From Archegozetes longisetosus (Eukaryota; Arthropoda; Arachnida; Sarcoptiformes; Trhypochthoniidae): a stretch of DNA of 64,000 nucleotides. Below, piece by piece: positions 1 to 13,100 of the stretch (its first letter is position 1; every line of letters starts with the position of its first letter). A program made the position numbers and the translations under genes. The notes below the pieces were generated by a model. That model had not been told where the DNA came from, searched no databases, and saw nothing but the letters and a program-made list of their open reading frames with translations. The stretch spans positions 17,734,220-17,798,219 of the forward strand of contig JAEMBT020000001.1 of the NCBI GenBank assembly GCA_018873245.2. Direction: 5' to 3'.

Positions 1-652
1 TTATTATGCAGTCAATCTGTTTACAGACCACTTCTAATGGTTTGAAATAAATGAATTAAACATAGACCATGGGACGTGCGAAAAACATATTTTCAAGTGC
101 TACTTCCAAGTTAAGGTTGATTCCAGTTTCAACCTTCAAATTTACACGTAGCTCAAATTCATTTCAATTTTATTTTAATTATGCTTCTATTTTATCTATT
201 TGATTCAAATATTATTCATAATTATCCTATATTATCTCATTTTTGTTCTCTATATATTAGTATTTGATAAAGTACTATTACCTTCAACTCTTTGTTAGAT
301 TCTGCGTCTAAAATTAAGGCAAACAGATATCACTACAATAAAACTAATGTTTAACTTTCAAATGTTTTATAGTAATGGTAGTGATCAAGTTTTATGGCAT
401 TCCCTCAAGGTTTTGACCATAATTTAGTAGAAAATTAGAATTTTGACGAAGAATTTTGGAGGTGATAGTACGTAGCAACTCTGAGAAATTCATTTATATA
501 TAATCTCTACATTTATTGCTTTCAAGGGCATATTACGGATTTACCCACTGAGAGACTCAGTGAGTAATTAATTCTTATAACTGTTTCATGCTCAGATTAA
601 CTATATGTTGTAAATGTATTAATAGAAGAAATTTTGTTTACTTTTTACTTCC

Positions 653-659
653 TATAAAT
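653..659 (+). promoter_or_regulatory. TATA-like box upstream of the globin gene
   Basis: TATAAAT lies about 80 bp before the globin ATG at 740, followed by a pyrimidine-rich leader. Spacing suits a core promoter, but the sequence is AT-rich and such a match is common by chance. Confidence 0.3.
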
Positions 660-739
660 GTCTTGTAACTGACATTTTTTCTTCTCTTTAACTCTTATTT
701 TATCTCATCTTTAGTTTACTTTTAGCTTTACTGTTAATC

Positions 740-1913
740 ATGACTCAAACACTCTCAAATGAACAAATTGATATAGTGAAGAATACTTGGAACCAAATTA
801 GAAAAGATGGTAAACATTTTGGCAATCAACTCTTTATTAAGTAAGATATATTTCTTAGTTATAATTCAAATGATAACTGTAACGTATTATTTGATGCGTA
901 CGTCAGTTACTCATTTCTCTATAACAGCTCAATTCCATACTATCTTTCAGTTTATCTAAATCTCTATTGTTAGTTTATAGCAACATTATCATCTCATCTT
1001 ATATTTCATTCTTTACTTGTCAGTAATAGAAATATTAATATTAATCTCTAATCTTATGTTCAATATACTATTTATTTAGACCAGAGTCAACTTTTCAATA
1101 AACTTTTCAGACATTTTTTATATCAAATCTAATTAAACCTTCTAAATTGATTAATATGAGAGAAATAGCAATTTTCTAAGCTTGATTAATATCTTTTATG
1201 ATTAAATAAACACTTAAATTTGATATTAAAACACCTATCGGCATAAAAGTTTCAGTCATTCAACTAAAGTTCAAGGCCTAAAGCGCTCCCGACCACCATT
1301 CAGACACTTGGCTAACATCTCGAAAGGTCTTTAGGGCCAATACTTGAATGAGATAATCAATTCAAGCTAGAGTCAGTGTGAACAAACTATTGCCCAATTT
1401 GTAGGGCTGAAAGCGATTAGCAGACAAACTATTAAAAGCGATTATCAGATAAACTATTTCTAACTTATAGCGACTATTCATTAACGGACCACAATTTGGT
1501 GGATGATAACCAAAACGTTTATTCTATTATTTTTTGCTATTTATTGCAGTTTTTTCACCGAATATCCTCCATATCAGCAATACTTCAAAAGCTTTGCTAA
1601 TATACCATTAGATGAATTACGATCGAGTAAACGACTCTTAGCACATACAACTAATGTTATGTATGCTATAACTGCATTAGTCGATAACTTAGAAGACTCT
1701 CAATGTCTTGATGAAATGCTTGCCAAAACTGGTAGTAATCACTCAAGAAGGAAAGTGAAAATTCAAATGTTTGATCAATTGGGAGACATTTTTCTGGCAC
1801 TTATGGAAACTACATTAGGCTCTGATGCTTTCAATGGTCAAGTTTGTGATGCTTGGAAGAAAGCTTATTCACTTATTGTTCTAGGAATTAGTGCTGGATT
1901 TACTGATCAATAA
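740..1913 (+). CDS. Globin, two exons (154 aa)
   Basis: Exons are 740-840 and 1550-1913; the intron has GTAAGA and TTGCAG borders and the joined frame is 155 codons with the stop. The product reads as a standard single-domain heme globin for oxygen binding or transport. The first exon gives helices A and B with a Trp in helix A (NTWNQ). The second gives the CD-region Phe (YFKSF), the distal E7 His in LLAHTTNVM, and the proximal F8 His in SNHSRRKVK, so all heme-contact hallmarks are present. No signal peptide is visible, so it is probably intracellular. The single intron splits codon 34 after its second base, at the end of helix B, matching the conserved B12.2 globin intron; the usual second intron in helix G is absent. 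The second exon also has an open frame running upstream to 1503, but that stretch is intron. Confidence 0.9.
1412..1458 (+). repeat. Two-copy direct repeat in the globin intron
   Basis: Two near-identical copies of about 23 bp (AGCGATTAGCAGACAAAC and AGCGATTATCAGATAAAC cores) lie in the 709-bp globin intron, inside a stretch from about 1260 to 1460 that is less AT-rich than its surroundings. I see no coding signal there. Confidence 0.5.
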
Positions 1914-2738
1914 TTCATGCTTTGACTGTCTATCGACTTTCAGTTAATATTATACTGCTTTTAGATATATCTTATCCTTTATTAGCACATATATTTTAGT
2001 CTATTGTAACACTTTCAGAAAGTTTATATTAATGTAAAAGTTTTTATTGAATACAAAAGATTTGATTAAATACAAAAGTTATCATTCAATAAAAAATACG
2101 TTTATTGAATAAAATAAGTTTATTTAAACATCATCATCATCAATATACAACTGCGAGAATCTCGAACAATATTTATAATGAGAAAACTAAGAGAAAGAGA
2201 AAAAGTTTTTTAGCTCAGATTCGACGTCTAATAGCGGGTAAGTCTAATAGCGTTAAGAGTCGGCAATAGAAGCATAGGGAAACTAGTTATAAAACAGATG
2301 CGCTTAGACCACACTCTCTATCGCTTTAAGGCTACACTACTACAACCAATAGAAGCCAACTATTCCCCTAATAAATAAGTACAGGTTAACACAGTTAATC
2401 AATAATATGTTATGTTAATCTTTTTTAATCCTTAATTAAGCAAAATTTTCAAGTCAAATAATCAGAAAGTAAAGTAGTTATTATAAGATAATAAAAACTA
2501 GAAGAATGAATGAAGAATAAGAGAAGAAAGAGTGAGATAAATAAAAGGTGTAATCCTGAGAAAGCGTTGTATAGCAATCAGCCATTTATAATGTATAATA
2601 TAATAGAAGAGTGTTAATGACTCTTTGTGTATGGAAGAATAACAAAATAATAAAAATCATACATAATACTAATATGCCGACAATCTTACTTAAAATCACC
2701 AACACCTAACATACCTCTTCATTATCTATTTCTAAATT
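1914..2738. other. Intergenic region between globin and CACHD1
   Basis: AT-rich spacer of about 0.8 kb with no supported gene. It probably holds the globin 3' UTR (AATAAA-like motifs near 2090-2110) and the CACHD1 promoter and 5' UTR. A GC-richer patch at about 2220-2360 has no recognisable identity. Confidence 0.5.
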
Positions 2739-5700
2739 ATGTTTCTTCTACCGATTCTACTCTTTTTCTCTTTTTCTCTTCTCCTTCTCATGAGGCAGAG
2801 GCAGCTAATCATCGCGACAATCATCTCTTCTACAACTCTCAAGACAAAACCGATCGCCTTTGGTCACATCTTGAAGCTATTGCTAAACTCATGTCTCAAT
2901 CTATGCGATCGATTGCTAACGAAGAATTGGCTGTTACTCATATGCAAAACATTTATGATCAATTGGCCATCAGTTCGATTGATATTCATTTTCAGACCGT
3001 TATTGATGACATGACGACTAAGGTTTGTTTCTATTCCATTTGATTCTTGTATTAGTTGATTATTTCATTGATGAAGTTTTGCTCAGATTGATGCCAGAGT
3101 TTAACATAAGGTGTGGTCAGAAAGAGTGCAACAGATTTGGCCAACAAATCAAAGTCTTATTGATTTCATTGGGCATTAAGTTATGGTTAGGTCTTTCAAA
3201 TAATAAGCTTTGATTTCTTCGTCGGGCCTGTTGTACTCTTAACATGAGTTGTGATACAATCTTCTGGAGAAAATAATGTCCTCATTGAACATATTTTACA
3301 TTCATATCAAAGACTAAATCATAGTTTTGATGATTAACTCAAACTCAAACCTCAATTGGGGTCAAAGCAAACCAAAACTAATCTTCATTTGAATATTTTT
3401 GTTAAATTTAGATGAAGAAAAAATTGGAACAGTTGTCGTCAATATTGGAGAGGACATCAGAACGAGTTGAGGAACTATTCCAGACTCATGTTAGAAGTGG
3501 TAGCATATCATCACTGAGGACATGTTGTGATCAGCGCTTGTCAGCAGTTATGCAATTTGATCAACACTTTAATACCCAAATAACAAAAGCCACGTCTTGT
3601 GATATCGCACCAAACGTCTTAAGTGATGGCTTGTTTTCTCCTGGTATGAATTTGACGGAACAGTTCAGAACGAATTTAGAGGAACATCCGAACATCAAAT
3701 GGCAATATTTCATGTCTACTTTGGGAGTTCACACTGAATATCCGGCTTACATGCCTTTACCTAATAATTGTCACTTCAATTACGATCTCAATGATATTCA
3801 TAGTAAGTGATTTTGGTTTAATTTTACTCTAATTTCGTCTAACTTCTAATTGAGTTCATGTACAGTCATCGCAAGGCTTGATTTTAAGCATTTACTGGAA
3901 AAGAGTTGGATTTAGTCTTCAAGACTAGTATCGATTTAGCGATTTTATAATCAGTTGATAAGACTCTTCACAAATGAAGTTTTTCTCACGCTTTACTTAA
4001 TATTTCTAATAAACAATTAAAGCATTGCTATTGACTGTACTATTGAGAAAATGATGAGTTAATTGAACCGTAATATGATTACATAAAATGAAATCCTTGT
4101 TCTAGCTGAAGATAACCACTTTAATAATGACTACTTCTGAACAATTAACCAAAATAAGTATTAAAAAAATATATTAATATTTAGGTTCATTACCAACACG
4201 TTCGCATTTCGATGTTCCTAATGATGATGTGTTTCAGCGTCATCGTGATATATATTTAGCGACAGTTCTTCCGCAGCATAAATACGTTGTAATAGTGATT
4301 GATCGCGGATCAGCACTGACTGCACATCAGTTATCTATAGCAAAAGCCGTCTCCAAATATATTCTTAACTCATTGTCACATAACGATCGAATTGGTTTGA
4401 TCGCACTCTCATCTGATGCACAATACCCTAACAGTGATTCATGTCTGGCACGACAAATGGCAAACGCAAATTATGAGACCAAATATCATTTCTCTAGATT
4501 CATTGATGCACTTCAACGAACTCATGATTCTACTAATCATGTTTTAGGCCTAACTAGAGCTTTTGAAATGATTGCCAACACTTTCAAGGAAAAGAATGGT
4601 ATTATTTAATTCATTTTCAAATATATTTGATATTAATTTCTCGTATTTCAGTTATTTCAGAGTCTGATCAAAACCCTTCGGAAGCATTGATTGTTTACAT
4701 AAGTCGCGGTCTGTTGTCTTCATTAACAGACGCGAGACTAGTAATGGAACTAATAGCTGATGAGATAAACAAAAATAGTTATTCATTTGTAATAAATTCC
4801 TATGCATTGATTGACGACACAAAACCGGTGATGTACGAAACGACTTTCCTGAAAGAAATCGCTGAAATGAATTTCAGGAAATTCAACGTGAAGTCGCCTG
4901 ATTCCTCTAAAATTAGAGTAAGTTTAGAATAAGTAAAAGATGATATTGAAGTTTAATCTTAATTTCTATTGAAAGCCTGGAATTATGGTGGCCGTTAACT
5001 CTACCGATCATTTAAGCTTTACATTAAGTGGCATTTGTTCAGTATTGACTCGACCAGTCAATTCATCTGTTTACATTTCACTTCCATATTGGGATATTGT
5101 TAGTAAAGGTATGTTTGCAAACCATAATAAGATAATTTTATTTAATTCAATTTTATTATCTGATTCTGTATTTGATATTTCAATTTCACTAAAGTTTGAG
5201 CCAATCTTAATAATAAGTTGTGTCTAATGATGAGTCAATTGAACCGTAATATGAAATATACTGAAATCTATTGATCTAACTGATGACATAAACTTAATTA
5301 TTAAGAATTAAATAGTCAAATGAATGATAATGGATTTAATGCAATATTTAGTTAGAGTTGAAAAGTTAAAATTTATTGATAATTTATTATTATTAATAAT
5401 TTTATTATTAACAGACGTTCACATATCTGTGAGTAAATCAGTAATACACAAAGGCAAACTAATAGGAGTGGTCGGACTGGACATATCACTATCTGACTTA
5501 GCTGAAGACATAATCCATTATGACGTATCACAAAATTCATATGCATTTCTCATCGAAAACACGACTGGTATTGCTATACATCATCCCTCATTTATGCGTC
5601 CATCGCAAACACACGAACAACTAATGCATACTGATATTGAACATGTTGAACAACATCACGGCTTTAATACTGTCAAAAAGATGATTATTTTCAATAATAG

Positions 5701-8348
5701 TGGTGTCCATACCATAGCAGTCAATCGTCAGTCTAAAACCCATCTGACTTATTATTGGCGTCACGTCCAGTCTTCGCCTTATATTGTTGTGATTGCTTCA
5801 TATGACGACAAACATTGTCTGCAAAGCATTACATCTCCGATGGCAAGTGATGCCTCGTTTGCTTATCATCGACTGGATTTGACTCCAAGTCCTCCGCGAT
5901 TGTGTCGACATTTGAAACAATTGGCGACTATAGGTTTGTGTGAAATAATAATTTACTTTATAAAAACATTTAACAAATGTTTTAACGAATATGTGATATA
6001 TATTTCAGAAACTGCCACATTATTTCTATCTTCAAATGCATTTCTATCTCCGTATTCATATCTTCGTCAAGAAGAAACAACACTAATGGTTCAAAGATAT
6101 ATGGCTTACTTAAATGACAACACAAAACTGATCGCAAATCCAGGACTAAAAGTAAATCAATCAAATGAATAATAATATTTACTGAATTTAATGATTGAAT
6201 TTTCTGATCTATAAACAGAGTTCAGTTCGCGGTGACGTGCATGCAGTCACTCGTATTATATCAAACTGGAAGGCAAAACTAGAAGCAAGCGATTTATCAA
6301 AGTTTATTGTGAGGAAATACATAACAACACCTAATGGAGTATTTCTTTTATATCCCGGAGCTCTCATTGAGAAATCATTTGATCCAACGCGAAGGGAATG
6401 GTATCTGAGAGCCGTGAAAAATCCAGGAAAAATTGTGTTTACGGCACCGTATCTTGATGTTGGTGGTGCCGGATATATCGTCACTTTGAGCCAAACCATC
6501 TTCGAGGGAAAGTAAGTCAATCTTTATCAATTTCACTTACAAATTGACACCTTTCTAATCAACTCTTCCATTGATAGACCGGCAGCTCTTCATTCAGCTA
6601 ATGATCAAATCGTAGCTGTAATGGCTATGGACTTCACATTAGGGTACTTCCATAAATTTCTTCAAGAGGTCATGCCAATCTGTAGTGCCGATCAAATTGC
6701 GTGTTTTATTATGGATGACAGGGGATACCTGATAGGTATTACTACAATTATTGCTTTTAAATATTTTATGACATTCATTAATATTTACAATTCATATGTA
6801 CTTATAGCACATCCATCACTGGTCGAGCCAAGTGGTCGTGGACCTATCGAACAACAACACATCACTCATAAGGAACCACTCGTTGCTAACGATCTGTTGA
6901 ATCACAAATATTTTGTCGAAAAGAATGTTTGCAACAGTTTCAGCGATCGAACGATTCAGCGATTTTATAATGTAAGTGAAAATGATTGCTATTAAATAGA
7001 TTTTGTTTAATTGAGATAACGTTTTGTCTTATTATTAGTTCAATACGAGCTTAACTGGTCTTCTGACGAATTTAGTTCATGGCGATCATTGTGCCAAATA
7101 TCAAATAACAGCACTTTCTTCTACCAATGTTTTTATTGGTATTGTTAATCACACGTGCGATGCAGTCACAGCTTTCTGTCCATGTTCTATGGTATGAATA
7201 CATCAAATCTAATATTTTTGATTATCTAATCTCTAAATTTTCTTAAAATGTCAAGACCGATCGTTTGTGTCTCAATTGTCACCGTATGGAACAAACCGAC
7301 TGTGAATGTCCGTGTGAGTGTCCATTAGAGATGAATCTGTGCAGCGGTCAACTATTTGACGAAGAAGATCACAATCCTAGTTGTCCGCCATTTCCCGAAC
7401 AATTAAGACCTCCTCTTGTGATGAGACATCTGTTGGACTCACTCCAGAGTTGTTTTGAGATGCGATGTTTTAACAAACAAACAGAAAAGTAAGAGATTGA
7501 TGTTGACAATAAATATAATTAAGATTTTGAAACAAATTTCAGTGAATGTTTGGGTGTATTGGGGTGTGAATGGTGTCAATTGGATTCGAACGGAGAAACG
7601 CGGCTAAAAAAGCCATATTGCAATTATCAACACAGATGTTTCGGTGGTATTCTCGGTGCCAAAACTCCATATGCAGATGAGATTACAGATATTATTATAA
7701 CACACGACGACTACATCCCTATCGGCAGCGCGCCCGTTGGCCCAGTGGCCGGTGGAATAATGGTTTGTTTCATAATTCTAGCGCTTTCTGTCTATTGTTA
7801 TCGATATCACGCGACACGTCACGGACCACATTATATGACATCAATTACTGAAAATGTTTTGCATCATTCACACTATGATAATGATTTTGACGAGAATGAG
7901 CCACAAGAAGAGATAACACCAGCGATCGCGCCGACAAATGCAGTTGTGTTAGCCTCCTTTGAAAATGCAGCGCAAATGTCGCCGTATAGGATAAATCCTG
8001 CCTATAGGTCAGTATTAGCTGTTGAAGACTTATAACCTTGATATCAAACTATTATTTTTGCTGAATAGGAGACCTGGTGGCGACTCAGATCACGGCTACT
8101 CAACAATGACGCCACACGAAGACTCAGAAATGGCTGGTCCTCCATACATCGAGCCATTACTAGTTGGAAGAGATAAGGTTCGAGTGGCAAACTCGTCCCA
8201 ATCAGAAGCTGCAAACTCTTCGCGAGCGTCATCGCCATCAGTAGTCGGGCAAACAGTTATTAATAATAAACTACTGCCATCAACAATAATAGAAGTGCCT
8301 AATAATGTTTTGGCTCAAGTTCAGGTTCATTTTGTTGACACTCATTGA
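2739..8348 (+). CDS. CACHD1: VWFA and cache domain-containing protein 1 (CACHD1), alpha2delta-like
   Basis: Large type-I membrane protein related to voltage-gated calcium-channel alpha2delta subunits, expected at the cell surface with a big ectodomain. Exons: about 2789-3022, 3412-3802, 4185-4598, 4652-4917, 4976-5108, 5415-5933, 6009-6151, 6219-6511, 6578-6735, 6808-6971, 7039-7191, 7256-7488, 7543-8007, 8069-8348; all phases agree and exons 2-14 total 1204 codons. In order: N-terminal helical region, VWA domain with a degenerate metal site ([11 protein letters not shown] instead of DxSxS), tandem cache region ([42 protein letters not shown]), a Cys-rich stretch ([19 protein letters not shown]), one membrane helix after [11 protein letters not shown], and a cytoplasmic tail with [15 protein letters not shown] ending in VQVHFVDTH. 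Block order and motifs match human CACHD1 as I remember it. The start is uncertain: an ATG at 2739 opens a fine signal peptide, but that frame is one base out of register with the mature protein. Confidence 0.9.
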
Positions 8349-9324
8349 TTTTGAATTATAAATATATATTACATTCTATTCGATTCATCTCTTCTCACCT
8401 CAATTTGAGTCAAAACATTAGTTTTCATATATTATGTAAATATTTCTTATTTGAAGCCATCGAACTATACCTTAAGAGCAATTTTTACGTTTATATGTAT
8501 ATAACTCAATGTAAAAAATAAGTTATTTTGATTTATAATTGTTTTATATTTTCATAATTTTTAAATTAAGTTTAGTCTAATTGTAATTATTTATTTGAAC
8601 TTAAGATCTTTTCAAAGCTATATTCTTGAAATAATTAGCCAAAGCAACAATAGTTGACTTAATAATGTATTTATTTACTTAATTTAAATCTTATTTGATC
8701 AATAGGTTAACTATTGGTTTATTTAACACTTTGATGCAATTACTGATGCAATCATTAGCCAGTTTATTAGGATAATATTATATATTACAAGTTTTATTAC
8801 TCAATTTACATCTTTGACCTTCTCTGGTCATTCATGCTTTCATTTACTGTTGTATTTAATGTTATTTCCAGTTTTTTCATCGAATAAAAGCTCGTTTCAT
8901 TCATTGATTTGGTTTTGTGTTTCTAACTAAGATTAATTTGATGGCTCTTCTCTACCCAGTTTGAAGGTTATCACTTGTTATTTTGGACTCGATTAATTAT
9001 TAGAGTTAAATATTGGTATTAGAAGATTGATCTATTCAGGATTTATTTAAGAATAGGTAATGAAAAGCTAACGTTGAGTCTCAAAATGATCATTTTATTG
9101 AAGTCTTTTTTACGAAATCTGAGGTTACTTCTGGAAGATTCAAAGTGTAGTAATTGTTTTACATATCAAAGCCTGTAAAAGGAAGTTTATATCTGATCCC
9201 AAAACTGGAAAAGTTATACTACCCATCAGATGCTATCACTAATTGAAAATACTTAATCTCCAATGGAGTGGCTAGCTTAGAAATTCGTCAAACTTTATAT
9301 AGAAAATATGGGGTTTCGGCATTA

Positions 9325-9372
9325 AACCCAACCTAACTTAACTCAACCTAACCTAACCTAACCTAACCCAAC
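9325..9372 (+). repeat. Interstitial telomere-type repeat (CCTAA)n
   Basis: Short run of CCTAA pentamers with a few variants (CTTAA, CTCAA, CCCAA), the reverse complement of the arthropod telomere unit TTAGG. It lies between the CACHD1 and PPP2R3 3' ends. Confidence 0.8.
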
Positions 9373-9740
9373 AACACAGAACCGATTTTGAGAGGAAAAT
9401 AATGATAACAAAAAGTAAAAAAGGATAACTAAATAAGAAAGAATAATTTTTATTAACTCAAACTCATATTAAAAGGTGGCACACTTGGATGATGAGAGAA
9501 ATGGATAACAAATAGAAACTAAAAAGGATAACATATTTCAATTATTATTATTATAAGCTAATTTTAAATATTTCAATTTAGATTTAGATCATTTATTCTA
9601 ATTTAACACCATTCAAATACAATTTATATAAAATGCTTTTGTTCTGTTTAAGTAAAGAGAGAAAAGTATTACAATATTTATATTCCAGTGGATGAGTCCT
9701 ATCTGTAAAATAAACTCAATCAGAGATAGGACTTGATAGC

Positions 9741-9829
9741 AAAGATAGAGATATAGAGATATAGAGATATAGAGATAGAGATATAGAGATAGAGATAGAA
9801 ATAGAGATAGAAATAGAAATAGAGATAGA
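9741..9829 (+). repeat. AGATAT/AGATAG microsatellite
   Basis: Array of GAGATATA and GAGATAGA units with drift to GAAATA at the right-hand end. It lies just beyond the last PPP2R3 coding exon, so probably in its 3' UTR or just past it. Confidence 0.85.
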
Positions 9830-9850
9830 ACTGAATGAACAAATCAACAA

Positions 9851-9998
9851 TCAATAAGAATAATCACTATCAGTATCGACATAATCATAGTCATAGTCAT
9901 AGTGATCGCGCTGACTAGAAGTTGGATGTAAACCAAACTTGTTGGCAGCTATCAAGAAATGATTGTTGGAACCGCACTGACCGGTAAAGTCCAATAAA
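9851..9998 (-). CDS. PPP2R3A: Last coding exon of PPP2R3 (acidic tail)
   Basis: This exon belongs to the gene above and is listed apart because it is short. The preceding exon can end at a GTAATA donor after 10160, two bases into the codon before a TAA stop. The acceptor TTGAAAAG before 9998 restores frame and gives a 49-residue tail that includes FTGQCGSNNHFLIAANKFG and DHYDYDYDYVD before TGA. Vertebrate PR130 also continues past VAEE into an acidic segment, which supports a real exon. The 161-bp intron holds the AAT array. Splicing and retention could give two isoforms. Confidence 0.65.
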
Positions 9999-10077
9999 CT
10001 TTTCAATAAATCAAATCAAATACAATATATTATTTAGAAGTTAAATACATTGAGTGTTGGGAGTGGAGTAGTCAATG

Positions 10078-10130
<53 letters not shown>

Positions 10131-13100
10131 TTTAATAATTAATAATCAATTATTATTACTTTGAATTATTTTGTTGTGCATTTTCTTCAGCCACTAATAG
10201 TTCATATTCTTCAGCTGCGTATCTATCCCAATCTGACATTGTTAACCCATCTTCATCTCGACTCGAAGCAAATGGATCTCTTTGCTCGTGGTCGAGATAT
10301 TTCTCTAAATTAAAGAATGTGTCAAAAAATATTGGCGTTAATCGACATGTTTTGAGATCTGCCAAAGAGATTCTTCCGGTCTGCTGGGGACGGACTAAGT
10401 CTAGCATCTGGAGAAAGAGAGAAAGTAATGAAAGATGGAATTAATGCAAAGTTTGATGGACTCACTTGACATAAGCAATCATTGAAAGGGAGGGCTTCAA
10501 TGCCGACGGCTTCCATTCTTTTGATTTGTTCACTATAAAAGTATTCTAATTCATACATAGATAGGAATCCGTCGCCGTCTAAGTCCATGCATCTGAACCA
10601 GTATTCTATAGATCGCGGATGACGTTTATCTTCCTCAGATAATAAAAACCATACAAATTCCGAGTAAGACATTTGATCATCTTTTCTAATTGTTCCGCGA
10701 GTGACCGCACCGCTGAATATGCGATCGATCATACGTGAAGATATGGCTAAGAAATAAGTACGTTAGTCTAATATTGAATTTGTTTTCTTTGTTTAGATAA
10801 GAATCAAGTGGACAAATGGGTTATAGAGTTTTATATAAAGAGATAGTTTGCATTCAATGTTTACAACATTTTCATTACATGTTAATATTATGTCAAAATA
10901 ATAGTTAATTAACTTTTGAAACAGCTCATGACTTAATAGTCGGCGATAGCAACTAGAAAAAGATAGTTGTTATGTCAACCTATCTATGATGTGCACTAAT
11001 TTGTTGCTAAATCTGCTTTTAGATTTGCCTTCATTACTATATTGAATATTCTATAATTTTGTTAATATCTTCATTATTACGGTCTAATGGAAAGCATGCC
11101 GTCACAACTGGTCACTTCTGGTTAATATCAACGATTATTAAACTTATGAGTGTATTAACTCTCTTAATAGGAGTGAAGCTGCTATTGGGCTGAGAAGAAA
11201 ATTTTGTACCTTAGGGAGACTATTGCAAAATGCGTTGATTATCCCTGTAAAGTAGTGTTTTTTTTCAATACATGCAAATATTCAAATTTTGTATTGTAAA
11301 CAAATTTACTAATTAATAAATACGAAGGTTAAAAGTAGTCACCCTAAGATACAAAAATCTCTTCTGAGCAAAATATTACAGAACTGAAGCAATTTCTGGA
11401 GACAACTACAGATATATAGAAATAACTGAAATACTTACCAGAATCATTATGTCGATTCAAATCAGATTTACTAATATAGAGATCATGATCTTTATCTAAT
11501 TCCCAGAACTTGCAATAAATAACATAAAAGTGTTCATAAGAAAAATAATCAGTAATTTGATTGATATCATCCTCATGTTCGAGAAGAGAGAGGACTTGTA
11601 AAAAGTTAGATTTCCTAAGTTCAGGTAAAGATATTCTACCAGACCATGATTTATTAGCACAATAGAATATTCTGGCGATAACAGTGTGAATATATCGAGA
11701 GTGAAATTCTTGGGCTTCTTTCAGAAAAGCTAAACCCGGATGCGTGTCAATCACATCTTGTATCAGTGGCGCGAAGTCGTCTGGTAGAAGATAGTTGCGC
11801 TCACCTCCAGTTAATATCTTCATAAAACGTGATGCGTCGTCATAACACGAAGATATAACTCTGTTTTGAATATTAATCAAAAAGTTAGGTTAGATTGAAT
11901 TGGGTTAGGTTAGGCTGGATTAGGTTAGGTTAGGTTGGATTAAGTTAGCTTAGCTTAGCTTAAGTTAGATTAAGCTAAACCAGACAAGACATAGTCCTAA
12001 AAATATCTCACTTTTTCCAGTAGTCGACAAAAGCATCACAAGTAATGACTTCTTTTTTTCCATTGCCATTAGTAATGATATTGTTGTTATTTTTATTGAC
12101 CGCTCGAAATACTGGTTCCTTCCAATATTGGGGTAAACCAACTATTTTTAGAATACCGCCAAACTCTTTACGTCCTACCATTCTTGACGGAAATCTATCG
12201 AAAACACTTGTAATCTTACGGATTTGTGTCTCGACCTCATGTGAAGAATAAGGTCTGCCCAATGGATAGTAAAATCTGGGTATTTGTCCTGCAGGATAGG
12301 CGCCGGTTAGAGAATTAGACCGCGAAAAACGGCGCGATATCTCATTCTGTAAAGGAATTATACTTAGTTCTCAACATCTACTATACGGTTACTTAATCTA
12401 AGACTAATTCTACTAATTCTCACTCTTAAACAATTCAACTCTTTGTTTGATTAGGTCCTAGCCAAAGCTTATACGTGTTACAATTGATTCAGAAAACGGC
12501 ACTCTTGTTAAGAAAAGAGATATCATATTACGTTTTTTACAGTTTGTCTCCTTTTGAATGTTGGATCCGATTAGCAAAAAGCATGTAGCTAATAATAAAA
12601 TAGATTAAGTTGAAAGTAGTCCTAGCTGAAAAGGGAAAGAAGCTTTCAGCTACAACTAAGCGGCTTAGGATGAGACATTTGAAAAAGTGAAAACACGCTC
12701 TATTTTGGCAGAGATGCACGTTCATACATCTCTGTGATCCAGACAACGATTAAACAATATATAGGTATATTTGGTTATTTTTGGCTAGTTTGAGGTAGTT
12801 TGAGGTGTGTTTGGGTATGTTTGGATATTTTTGGTTATTTTCGGGTATTTGTTGGCATCAAATTAACTATTAATATAAGCAGCTATATAATAGGTTCGGG
12901 TAATTAACCCACGATGGGCGTTGTGACAAACATGACACATCTATATGACGATTAATGGCAGTTTTCTAACTTAATATTTTTATAGTTAATTTGAGTTAAT
13001 ATTCTAATGATTTCTATATATTTGTCTTTTAGTTGAAATACTACGGTGGCACTTCCTCATTTCTATAAATAGTGTTTATGTAATATATTCGCTTGTCTAA

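Larger units (their letters stand above)
8349..9850. other. Intergenic region between convergent CACHD1 and PPP2R3
   Basis: Tail-to-tail spacer of 1.5 kb. Apart from the CCTAA run and the AGATAT/AGATAG array it is plain AT-rich sequence; an AATAAA near 8884 could serve the CACHD1 transcript. No further gene seen. Confidence 0.5.

Noticed and set aside
3085-3185. Coding-looking stretch in CACHD1 intron 1 (IDARV then [12 protein letters not shown]) after a good acceptor
   Set aside because: An in-frame stop follows IDARV, and joining exon 1 directly to 3412 gives the expected family length and alignment.
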